The notes beneath the pieces were generated by a model. The model ran no database searches. It saw only the letters and a list, made by a program, of their open reading frames with translations, and was not told where the DNA came from. 64,000 nucleotides of DNA. Source: Zhongshania aliphaticivorans (lineage in GTDB: Bacteria; Pseudomonadota; Gammaproteobacteria; Pseudomonadales; Spongiibacteraceae). Positions 44,917 to 53,107 of this stretch are shown here, piece by piece. The first letter of the stretch is position 1. Every line of letters starts with the position of its first letter. The position numbers and the translations under genes are program-made. The stretch is from assembly GCF_902705855.1 (NCBI RefSeq), contig NZ_CACSIJ010000012.1:98677-162676 (forward strand), read 5' to 3'.

Positions 44917-47130
44917 ATGAAGGCCACCACCCAACAGCGTTTTCACCCACTAACAATGGCAGCCATTGCACTCGTACTTGGCAGCCCCAGCCTGCTCGCC
45001 CAAGAGCAGGCGACGGCGAAAATGGAAAACGTACAGGTCATTGCAAAGCGCGTGGTAAAACGTAATCACGTGAATAGCCCTTCGCCAAAATTGGTGTACG
45101 ACGCCGATTTCTTCCAACGCTTTGAACCGATTTCTGTTGGCGACATGCTCAAGCGGGTTCCCGGTGTTAGTTTTAATAGTGATGTTGGTGAATACGATCT
45201 TCCCCGCCTGCGAGGCTTAGATTCTCGCTACACTCAGGTGCTTATCAATGGCCGCCGCCTCTCTGGCGAAGAAGACAGCGGCGCGATTGCGGTAGATCGA
45301 ATTCCCGCAGAGATGGTCGAAAAAATAGAAATCATCCGCAGCCCCAGCAGTGACATCAGCAGCCAAGGTATTGGTGGCACCCTAAATATTATTCTCAAGG
45401 ACGGCGCCCGCCACGAAGGCGGAATCTGGCGCGTAGGCGTCGTTAATATGGAAGAAAATCGCGGTAGCGGCTTTGTCGGTATGTCGGGTGTTAGCGACAA
45501 AATCGAATACGGCTTTTCAGTCAATATTCAAGAGCGCTACAACCCAAAAGACAAGACCTCCAGCGAACAAGAGGAAGATGAGCGCGAAGACATTATTGAA
45601 AGTGATGTGCGCGACAGCCGCGATGTCGCCTTTGCCGCCGACGTGGCATTTCAGTTAAGCGAGAAAAGTAAATTACGCCTAAATCTTCTGCATATTGATA
45701 CAGAGCGTGAAGAAAAAGAAAATACTCGAGTCACCGCACTTGAACGCGCCGATAGTTCATCGCCATTCGCGATTGATGAAATTGCTCTAGAAAATCAGTT
45801 AGAAGACATCGACCAAAGCAACACCAGTCTCGGCATAGATTACGAACTTGCCACAGCCAGCGGCGAATTAAACGTCTACGCCAGCACGCATCAATTTAAG
45901 CAAGACAAACGCGAAACAAATTTTGAAGCAGACTTAGGTGACCCACTCGAATTAGACGCACAAGAATTAACTGATATCGACGACACCGAAGACCGCATTG
46001 GCTTTAGCTGGAAACGTGAATCAGCTAATAGTGAATCTAAGCTGGGCTTAGAATACGTCAGCAAAACGCGAGATTTTAATCTTAAAGCAATGGATGACAA
46101 CGGCGATCTTGACGAGGAAAATGACGAATTCGCCGATTTTAGCGTCGACGATAAAGGCTTTAACGCATTCGCCAGTAACAGCTGGAAACTGCGTGATGAT
46201 TTAGAAGTAGAGCTAGGCCTGCGCGCAGAGTATCGCGATGTAGGCATAGTTGGCCGAGACTTCGATGGCAATATAAGCCGCAGCAATAATGATAGTATCG
46301 ACTACAACCCCTCAGCGCATATTCGCTGGCACCTAAACGAGAACGAGCAATTTCGCGCCAGTATTGCCCGCACCCTTCGCCGTCCACAGTTCGACCAACT
46401 AAACCCCGTCGAACTGACCATCGACGATGAGAAATTTCGTGGAAATAGCGATTTAGATCCAGAGAGCGCCATTGGTATTGACCTTGGCTACGATCACTTC
46501 ATTGCCGACAGCGGCGTGATCGGCATTAACTTTTTCTATCGCGAAGTGGAGGATTTAATTGAGTATCGCCAAACCGACATTACTGTTGGCGGAACAGATT
46601 TTGAATTGCGTCAAGCGATCAACAACCGCAACACCGGCAAGGTTATGGGCGTTGAATTGGATTTCAGCGCGCCAATGACATTAATAGACTTACCATCTGC
46701 ACAAGCGTTTTTCAATCTCACACTATTGGATTCTGAAGTTGAAGACGACTATTTTGACGGTGTAAAAAGACGATTCAGCGGGCAAGCAAAATATGTTTAC
46801 AACCTAGGTTTTGAACACGAACTTGCAGCCTTGCAAGCTAGCTATGGTCTCAGCTATCAAAAGCAAGGTGACAGCGAGGAATTTGAAGGTAATGAAATTA
46901 ATCGCATACGCTACGACGGCAATTTAGAAGTATTTATTGAAAAACGCTTTGACAATGGCAACTACGCACTGCGTCTGTCTGGTCAAAATTTACTAGACGC
47001 CGAAAAGAATGAGCTTATTCGCAAATACGACGACACCGCAGCACTGCGCGCTGGACAGCTCGAATCAACAGAGACCGAAATCGAACACACCTCACCAGCT
47101 ATTTTGCTAACACTGCGCGGTAGCTTTTAA
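44917..47130 (+). CDS. TonB-dependent outer membrane receptor (probable phytate/organophosphate uptake)
   Basis: 737 aa. A signal peptide (LTMAAIALVLGSPSLLAQ) precedes the plug domain (VGDMLKRVPGVSF, RLRGLDSRYTQVLINGRRL, ISSQGIGGTLNIILKDG, residues about 50-170) and a beta-barrel ending in the usual terminal Phe (LLTLRGSF). Acidic loops near residues 205-225 are notable. The receptor is followed after 72 nt by a beta-propeller phytase and preceded by a PhoB box, which points to uptake of phytate or its products. TonB-receptor/phytase neighbours are described in several marine and soil bacteria. The substrate is inferred from this context. Confidence 0.9.
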   Translation: MKATTQQRFHPLTMAAIALVLGSPSLLAQEQATAKMENVQVIAKRVVKRNHVNSPSPKLVYDADFFQRFEPISVGDMLKRVPGVSFNSDVGEYDLPRLRGLDSRYTQVLINGRRLSGEEDSGAIAVDRIPAEMVEKIEIIRSPSSDISSQGIGGTLNIILKDGARHEGGIWRVGVVNMEENRGSGFVGMSGVSDKIEYGFSVNIQERYNPKDKTSSEQEEDEREDIIESDVRDSRDVAFAADVAFQLSEKSKLRLNLLHIDTEREEKENTRVTALERADSSSPFAIDEIALENQLEDIDQSNTSLGIDYELATASGELNVYASTHQFKQDKRETNFEADLGDPLELDAQELTDIDDTEDRIGFSWKRESANSESKLGLEYVSKTRDFNLKAMDDNGDLDEENDEFADFSVDDKGFNAFASNSWKLRDDLEVELGLRAEYRDVGIVGRDFDGNISRSNNDSIDYNPSAHIRWHLNENEQFRASIARTLRRPQFDQLNPVELTIDDEKFRGNSDLDPESAIGIDLGYDHFIADSGVIGINFFYREVEDLIEYRQTDITVGGTDFELRQAINNRNTGKVMGVELDFSAPMTLIDLPSAQAFFNLTLLDSEVEDDYFDGVKRRFSGQAKYVYNLGFEHELAALQASYGLSYQKQGDSEEFEGNEINRIRYDGNLEVFIEKRFDNGNYALRLSGQNLLDAEKNELIRKYDDTAALRAGQLESTETEIEHTSPAILLTLRGSF

Positions 47131-47202
47131 GCGAGCCTATTCTGAATTGCAATGGCAGACTGATTTAGCAGCCTGCGACATTTACTCTATTTTGGAATTT
47201 TT

Positions 47203-48756
47203 ATGAATACTTTTGGAAAAACATTACTCGCCAGCGCCCTACTCGGTATTAGCGCCTGCTCCCCTTTAGCCAGTGTAACGAATCCCAGCGCCAATGCCTT
47301 AAGCTTCAATAAACAGCATATCTTTTACACTGACGCGTCGATTTATAGCAGCCAAAACGAAATAGAAGCCGTCACTAAATCCGGTGAATGGCTCATATGG
47401 GCGGAGGACCCACAACGGGAACTATGGATGGCATCGCTAAGTGACAACACACTGACACCCACAAAAATTGCCATCCTAGACCACGGTGTTGACGGTCTCT
47501 GTGCCGCGCCATTGTCCGACACTGCACTAGACGTTTTTATTAGCGACGGCGATGGCGGCATGCACCACTACTGGCTTACTCCACAAGGCGGGCAATTCCA
47601 CGCCGTACGCAATCTTGCTATCAACCCCGATGTAGAACGCTGCCTGTTAAATGAATCGTCATTAATCTACCTAGACCCTTATTTGGGGGCCATGAGTGTC
47701 GATCGCAACCCCGAAACCGATACCGTGATTCGCCCCGCCAATGTGGCGGCTAATCGCCACCTGATCGAGAAACTTTCGTCGGCACCTGAATCCCTGATAC
47801 TCGAACACGCCCATTCAGCACCGCAGGCACCATTCCCGCTTATTAGCGCTGACCTTGAAACCGACTCGGTTGATCGCGCCGGTGACGCCGCCGACGACCC
47901 AGCCATCTTAGTCTCCGATAAGGGCACACTATGGATTGCCGGTACCGACAAACAGCAAGGCCTTCGGGTATATAACGCACAGGGCAAGCAAATCCACTTC
48001 CTTAAACGGGGCCGCTTAAACAATGTTGATAGCCTTGCGCTAACCAACAACCGTTTCTTGCTGTCCGCCACCAATCGCACAAGTCACAGCATTGATTTAT
48101 TTATAGCCGAGCCTGATAAAAACCGTATCGAATTCATCTCTGCCATACCGCTCGCCATGGACGACCCCTACGGCTTGTGCATGGCCAAAGACGCCAGCGG
48201 CAAGATCGCGGTCTTTGCCGGTGACTCTGAAGGCTTGGTTCAATACTGGCAGCTAGATAATAATTACCGCAGCGGTAATATGCTTGCAGAATACCATTTT
48301 GATTCCCAAACCGAAGGCTGTGTTTACAACACCGTAGACCAACAGCTCTACGTTGGCCAAGAAGACAAAGGTATTTGGAAAATAGCGCCGATGAGCGGTG
48401 AAAAGACCCTGATTGAAACCATGGCGCAGGGCAATTTAGTCGCGGATGTAGAGGGCTTAGATATTTATTACGGCGACCAGCAATACCTCATTGCCTCTAG
48501 CCAAGGCGATGACAGCTATGTTGTCTATCAAATTGCGCCATGGAAGATGCTTAGCAAATTTCGCATTGGCCCCAACACCCACACTGGACTTGATGGCGCC
48601 TCTGAAACCGACGGCCTTGCAGTAAGCGCAAAACCTATTAAGGACTACCCTCAGGGAATAATGGTCGTGCAAGACGGTCGTAACGTAAGCCCCGCCGCTA
48701 ATCAAAATTTTAAGATTATTGATTGGCGTAAAGTCGAAGATTTGCTAAATAATTAG
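47203..48756 (+). CDS. beta-propeller phytase lipoprotein
   Basis: 517 aa. The lipoprotein signal MNTFGKTLLASALLGISACS (lipobox LGIS-A-C) precedes an N-terminal incomplete propeller domain (about 30-190) and a typical BPP domain: DDPAILVSDKGTLWIAGTDKQQGLRVYN, KRGRLNNVDSL, QTEGCVYNTVDQQLYVGQEDKGIWKI, VEGLDIYYGDQQYLIASSQGDDSYVVYQI and ETDGLAVS. BPPs hydrolyse phytate in a Ca2+-dependent way. The two-domain form, with a shortened first propeller, is known in marine phytases. It lies 72 nt behind the receptor, presumably in the same PhoB-controlled operon. Confidence 0.9.
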   Translation: MNTFGKTLLASALLGISACSPLASVTNPSANALSFNKQHIFYTDASIYSSQNEIEAVTKSGEWLIWAEDPQRELWMASLSDNTLTPTKIAILDHGVDGLCAAPLSDTALDVFISDGDGGMHHYWLTPQGGQFHAVRNLAINPDVERCLLNESSLIYLDPYLGAMSVDRNPETDTVIRPANVAANRHLIEKLSSAPESLILEHAHSAPQAPFPLISADLETDSVDRAGDAADDPAILVSDKGTLWIAGTDKQQGLRVYNAQGKQIHFLKRGRLNNVDSLALTNNRFLLSATNRTSHSIDLFIAEPDKNRIEFISAIPLAMDDPYGLCMAKDASGKIAVFAGDSEGLVQYWQLDNNYRSGNMLAEYHFDSQTEGCVYNTVDQQLYVGQEDKGIWKIAPMSGEKTLIETMAQGNLVADVEGLDIYYGDQQYLIASSQGDDSYVVYQIAPWKMLSKFRIGPNTHTGLDGASETDGLAVSAKPIKDYPQGIMVVQDGRNVSPAANQNFKIIDWRKVEDLLNN

Positions 48757-48771
48757 CTCTTACCATATTAG

Positions 48772-48812
48772 AAAAAAGGCACATCAGTAAAAAATACTGA
48801 TGTGCCTTTTTT
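48772..48812. terminator. bidirectional terminator between phytase and P450 genes
   Basis: A perfect 18-bp stem (arms at 48772-48789 and 48795-48812) with an A5 loop, A-run before and T-run after. It serves the plus-strand phytase and the minus-strand P450 alike. Confidence 0.92.
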
Positions 48813-48868
48813 AACTGAGCTATATCCACAGATAATTTTTTACTCGTAAATATGGTGCCCTACATAAA

Positions 48869-50110
48869 TCAGCCTTTAAATTTATATTTAATCGGCAGCG
48901 AATTTAAACCACTCACAAAATGACTGGGGATGTAAGTCGGCTCACCGTTAAACTCAATACTTTCCAACTGCGGTAGGAGCAAGCGGAAAAAGGTTTCTAT
49001 CTCCATTCTCGCCAAGTGCATACCTAGACAGTTATGGCGCCCGTGGCCAAAGGCCAGATGTTTACTGCCCTTACGGGATACGTCAAACACCTCTGGTCGA
49101 TCAATTGCCGAGGCATCGCGGTTCGCAGATTCAAAGAACATGGCAACGGTATCGCCCTTTTTAAGACTCACACCACTTAACTCGGTGTCCGCTAGTACAG
49201 TGCGGGCAAAATGCTTAACCGGCGTTACCCAGCGAATGCATTCGTCTGCAGCTGTCGCGTATAGCGTCGGGTCGTCAAGCAAGGCTTTGCGTTGTTCAGG
49301 AAATTGAATAAGTGCCTGCAGGCCACCAGCAATACTGGCACTGGTCGTATCGTGCCCCGCAGTAGCAAGCAGCACGAAATAGGATGTAAGCGTAAAGGGG
49401 TCGATCAATTCACCATTGAGTTTGGCATTGGCTAGCACACTGGCGATATCATCTTTTGGCGTCGCTCTGCGATCCTCAGCCAGTGCAGTAAAGTATTCCG
49501 CCATTGCCTGCACACATTCCATAAACACCGTCATCGCGTCTTTTTCTTCCGTCGCGAAACCTTCTGGCGCAAACAGTTGCTGGGTTAAGCTTAGAATATG
49601 CGCTTCGTCTTTTTCTGGTATACCAATCAACTGCAAGATCACCCGCAGTGGATACCAAAATGCGATGTCACTGGCAAAATCGCACTCGCCATCTTTGTCT
49701 TTCATGCGTGCGATAAAGCTTTCTGCCAGCTCAGCGACATGGCCGCGCATCTTCGCAATATTGGCAGGCATAAACCAATCACGAGTAATTTTACGCAGCG
49801 CCATGTGTTGCTCACCATCCATGTGAACAAGAGTTTTCACACCCATAATCTCGCCAAAGCGCGCCTGATTCATTTCTTCTAATGCTTGTAAAATTAAAAC
49901 CGCACGGGGCTCGGCACTAAATAACTCAGGTGTCGATTCAATATAGCGAATATCCTCGTAGCGACTTATAGCCCAATACGGCCGAATATCGCCAGGTTCA
50001 ATCAGACAAATTGGCCGATGCTCCCTCAATTCTGCGAGCTTGGCGCTAATGTCTGCAGGCCGTGTATATGACATGGCATCGCTGAGAATGGAATCACTAA
50101 AATTAGACAT
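48869..50110 (-). CDS. cytochrome P450
   Basis: 413 aa soluble bacterial P450. I-helix AGHDTTSAS (oxygen activation), the K-helix region with the heme-thiolate motif FGHGRHNCLGMHLARMEIE (Cys near residue 357). The start ATG has AGGAAATAAAAA before it. It needs a ferredoxin and reductase. None is adjacent, but a matching pair is encoded at 3289-4853. Neighbours (a di-heme oxygenase-like lipoprotein and a TetR gene) suggest oxidation of a hydrophobic compound. Substrate and CYP family not assigned. Confidence 0.92.
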   Translation of the reverse strand: MSNFSDSILSDAMSYTRPADISAKLAELREHRPICLIEPGDIRPYWAISRYEDIRYIESTPELFSAEPRAVLILQALEEMNQARFGEIMGVKTLVHMDGEQHMALRKITRDWFMPANIAKMRGHVAELAESFIARMKDKDGECDFASDIAFWYPLRVILQLIGIPEKDEAHILSLTQQLFAPEGFATEEKDAMTVFMECVQAMAEYFTALAEDRRATPKDDIASVLANAKLNGELIDPFTLTSYFVLLATAGHDTTSASIAGGLQALIQFPEQRKALLDDPTLYATAADECIRWVTPVKHFARTVLADTELSGVSLKKGDTVAMFFESANRDASAIDRPEVFDVSRKGSKHLAFGHGRHNCLGMHLARMEIETFFRLLLPQLESIEFNGEPTYIPSHFVSGLNSLPIKYKFKG

Positions 50111-50236
50111 TTTTTATTTCCTATAACTACGCGAAACCTTTGCAGAATTGTTTAACTTACTACAAACCTGCTTTGGTCTCTTATCATTAATATTAATACT
50201 AGCGCTCAATTTCTGTGGCGCTATTTCACTCAACAC

Positions 50237-52333
50237 TTAAAGCGTTTTTAGGTATTCCTTTATCGCCCGCCGCTCGGTGCCTGTCAGTACACTGGTAAAT
50301 TCGTGACCGCTATTTCCTTGGCTATAGAAATTAGTGTTATAAATTTTCCGCTCTTCAATTTGTTGGTTGCTGGCGATAGGTATATTGATTAAATTCCAAG
50401 CCAAACCGCCATTGCCCCACAACAACGAAAGTGCATCCTGCAAGCTTGCGCCATTGGGATCGAGGGGATTGCAGTCAATTCCTGGGGTAACCACACCAAT
50501 TAGCGGTATGGGCAAACCCGAGCCGCATTCCACCGTGTCGTAATGCCAGCCAATTTTTTCAGCGTCATAGCCCGTCTTAAAGCTGTAGTCAAAACCCATC
50601 ACGACCTTACCGGCTAAATCGGCTGGTGCATCAACAGAACGACGACGCCAAATAGCAGGCCGCGAAGCTGGATTTAATACACTTTCTATATCTGGCACCG
50701 AGCCATTGTGGAAATACGGCGCAGTTGCCCACACCCCATAGAGTGGCGGTGCTAAATAGCCCAGCTCGCGATCGCCGCGTAGCGACTCATCGGCCCAGTC
50801 ACCACACAGCGATACGCCGTCATCGTTGAAGGGGCCGTCTGAATAGGCAAACCAGTTATTTCTCGAATATTCTGCTACCCGTTGGGAGTTACCATTTAAG
50901 CGCGCTGGATCGGTATTGATAATATCGATAGGCGTGATATACGCCGCTATCCCGTCCAGCAAGGGTGAATCCAAATAGGCTTTATCGTTTACATAACGCG
51001 GTGAATACGCACCGTGACAACTTGCGCATGAGCCATTACCACCCTCAGGCCGCGATACAGGATTATTCAAACTTGGCGCCCACAGATCTTTAGCGTGAAA
51101 CAGTACAGCCCCCGCTTCTGCTAGGGCAACGTCGATATCACCCAAAGCGGACTCAGGCCAAACCGGCGACTTTAATGAGCTTATCCACGCATCGCCATCT
51201 TGCTGATTGTCCAATACCCACTGTTTTGCCGCTTCAATGTCATTGAAGAAATCTGGGAAGTGGAATGACAATTCAATACGCTTGGAGTCGACAACCTGAC
51301 CGCCGTCATAAAACTTGGCGGTGCGACTTCCCACATTCCACCAAACTGGTGGATCTTCAGTGCCGGTTGAGGGCTCCGCTTGTATGGTGAGATAGGACGG
51401 AATGCTTTCGTAGTCGGCGAGGGTCAACACCCCAAAAAGCTGGAAGTTGGTGATATTGCCGGTACCCCGTACCTTATTCTGAGAAATAATTGCCAGCGCG
51501 GCTTGCTGTGGCGCAAGACGCGCCAACTCAGAAAACATCACCGTAATATCACTGAGACTATTGGTGCCGTACATCGGCCCCATGCCCTCGGCCTCGTCGG
51601 CCATGCCAACCGCACCACCGTGACAAATACTACAAGTCACATTGAGCTGACCAGTCCACGTTCCATCTGTTTTGCGGAGCTGGGTTATGCCCATTGGCAG
51701 CTGACCGCTACCACCACCGTTTGCATTCGGGTCTTCACCTGATAATGGATAGGGATTGCGAACCACCGACAGAGGCATCCCCCAACGCTGAGCCACTAAC
51801 TCGTCATACTGCGCTGGGCGCTCGCTCAAACTCCACACAGACTTCCACATTTCAGCATAGGCATCGGCAGGAAAGGAGTAACTGGACTCACTGGCATCGC
51901 CAGAAAAGAAACTTGCCGCACCGGGCCGACCTTCAGCCGCAACCAGTGCTAAACCGTGCTCTTCACGCTGGCGCAGCTCCCTGCAATTTGCAGGTTGATT
52001 ATCGTCTTGGCAGGTTTGCCACCACGCGTTCATCAACACCGCTTTATTTTCGTTTACCCCCGGCACCACCATTTCGCGGGGGTCGGCTGGAACCGGCGTA
52101 CTGTCAGGCTTATTTTCACAGTAGTCATGCCAGTAATGTCCTCCACGTCGACTCACCAGCAACTCTTGTGTGGCTGGGTTTGAACCGGAATCCCCCCCGC
52201 CATTGCTGTCACCACCGTTATTACCACCATCCGTTACCGGCGGTGGCTGCGGAGAAGGGTTGCTCGATGAGCCGCCGCAGGCACTCAGAATTAGCACCGA
52301 ACATGTCGTTACAAGGAATAGGAATTTCTGCAT
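50237..52333 (-). CDS. di-heme c-type cytochrome lipoprotein, RoxA/MauG-like
   Basis: 698 aa. A lipoprotein signal (LFLVTTCSVLILSACG, Cys19) precedes a Gly/Ser/Asn/Pro-rich linker and a large domain with two heme c sites: CSICH (234-238) and CASCH (436-440). PPVWWNVGSRTAKFYDGG lies near residue 330 and APYFHNGSVPDIESVL near the C-terminus, as in CCP/MauG relatives. Length and the roughly 200-residue spacing of CSxCH and CASCH closely match rubber oxygenase RoxA of Xanthomonas, which cleaves poly(cis-1,4-isoprene). A membrane lipoprotein anchor differs from secreted RoxA. The alternative is a MauG-like or unassigned di-heme oxidoreductase. Confidence 0.75.
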   Translation of the reverse strand: MQKFLFLVTTCSVLILSACGGSSSNPSPQPPPVTDGGNNGGDSNGGGDSGSNPATQELLVSRRGGHYWHDYCENKPDSTPVPADPREMVVPGVNENKAVLMNAWWQTCQDDNQPANCRELRQREEHGLALVAAEGRPGAASFFSGDASESSYSFPADAYAEMWKSVWSLSERPAQYDELVAQRWGMPLSVVRNPYPLSGEDPNANGGGSGQLPMGITQLRKTDGTWTGQLNVTCSICHGGAVGMADEAEGMGPMYGTNSLSDITVMFSELARLAPQQAALAIISQNKVRGTGNITNFQLFGVLTLADYESIPSYLTIQAEPSTGTEDPPVWWNVGSRTAKFYDGGQVVDSKRIELSFHFPDFFNDIEAAKQWVLDNQQDGDAWISSLKSPVWPESALGDIDVALAEAGAVLFHAKDLWAPSLNNPVSRPEGGNGSCASCHGAYSPRYVNDKAYLDSPLLDGIAAYITPIDIINTDPARLNGNSQRVAEYSRNNWFAYSDGPFNDDGVSLCGDWADESLRGDRELGYLAPPLYGVWATAPYFHNGSVPDIESVLNPASRPAIWRRRSVDAPADLAGKVVMGFDYSFKTGYDAEKIGWHYDTVECGSGLPIPLIGVVTPGIDCNPLDPNGASLQDALSLLWGNGGLAWNLINIPIASNQQIEERKIYNTNFYSQGNSGHEFTSVLTGTERRAIKEYLKTL

Positions 52334-52384
52334 TGCTAGCCTGCCTCACGCTATTTTTATTGTTATCTTTTCTCAAACTACACT

Positions 52385-52425
52385 AATGTACTTTTGTATG
52401 CTTTAGTGATTTGTACATTTGTATG
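52385..52425. promoter_or_regulatory. candidate operator region of the divergent TetR/di-heme genes
   Basis: AATGTAC (52385-52391) and GTACATT (52413-52419) form an inverted pair. GTACTTTTGTATG and GTACATTTGTATG (52388, 52413) form a direct pair 25 bp apart. CACTAA / TTAGTG flank the left part. The repeats sit in the 121-nt gap between the two divergent genes. Confidence 0.5.
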
Positions 52426-52454
52426 TTATCTAAGTCAAGTGCTATGATTCCGCC

Positions 52455-53093
52455 ATGACCGAAATCGCCGCCATCACTTCTGCCATCTCCGCCGCTAGAT
52501 CACCGCAGCAAGCCCGCGGTCGCCAGCGTTTTGAACGCATACTCGAAGCAGCTGAAGAACAACTCATCCAACGCGGTTTGAGCGACTTTTCTATTCCCGA
52601 ACTAGCATCGTCATTAAATTGCACGCGAACCAGCATCTACCATTTTTTTCCAACACCTTACGCCATCCTCAACGAGCTAACGCGGCGGCACTTAATTACG
52701 CTGGAAGAAGAAGTAGAAAAGCTGAGTTATACGATAGAAGGGAAACCTTGGCAGCAAGTTATCGGCGAGGTCGCCGATATTGTGGCCGATTACTACAACC
52801 AGCACCAAGCCGCCCGCATCCTTATATTGGGCAGCGTCGCGAGCCACGAAAGTCATCAGGCTTTGCACCTAACTATTTCGCATATTGGTCACCATGTAGA
52901 CACCTTGATGCGCGCAATTGGGGTGATCTTACCTAGCGACAATCCCGACGCCAAAGCACTAGTAGTAGAACTTGGCACCGCCTGTTTACGGCTATCGTAT
53001 TTTCTCCACGGCGAAATCACCCCTGCGTATCGGCGGGAATGCGCCGTTGCGATGATCGCCTACTTAGAGCGTATTATTCAGCAGAGCGAGTAA
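52455..53093 (+). CDS. TetR family transcriptional regulator
   Basis: 212 aa. The helix-turn-helix is at residues about 25-68 (RFERILEAAEEQLIQRGLSDFSIPELASSLNCTRTSIYHFFPTPYAILNEL). The rest is a helical C-terminal domain. It is transcribed divergently from the di-heme cytochrome gene with repeats between, so self-regulation and control of that gene is the simplest model. Convergent with the glucosylglycerol synthase gene, 14 nt apart. Confidence 0.88.
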   Translation: MTEIAAITSAISAARSPQQARGRQRFERILEAAEEQLIQRGLSDFSIPELASSLNCTRTSIYHFFPTPYAILNELTRRHLITLEEEVEKLSYTIEGKPWQQVIGEVADIVADYYNQHQAARILILGSVASHESHQALHLTISHIGHHVDTLMRAIGVILPSDNPDAKALVVELGTACLRLSYFLHGEITPAYRRECAVAMIAYLERIIQQSE

Positions 53094-53107
53094 ACCCGTA
53101 TTAAAGG

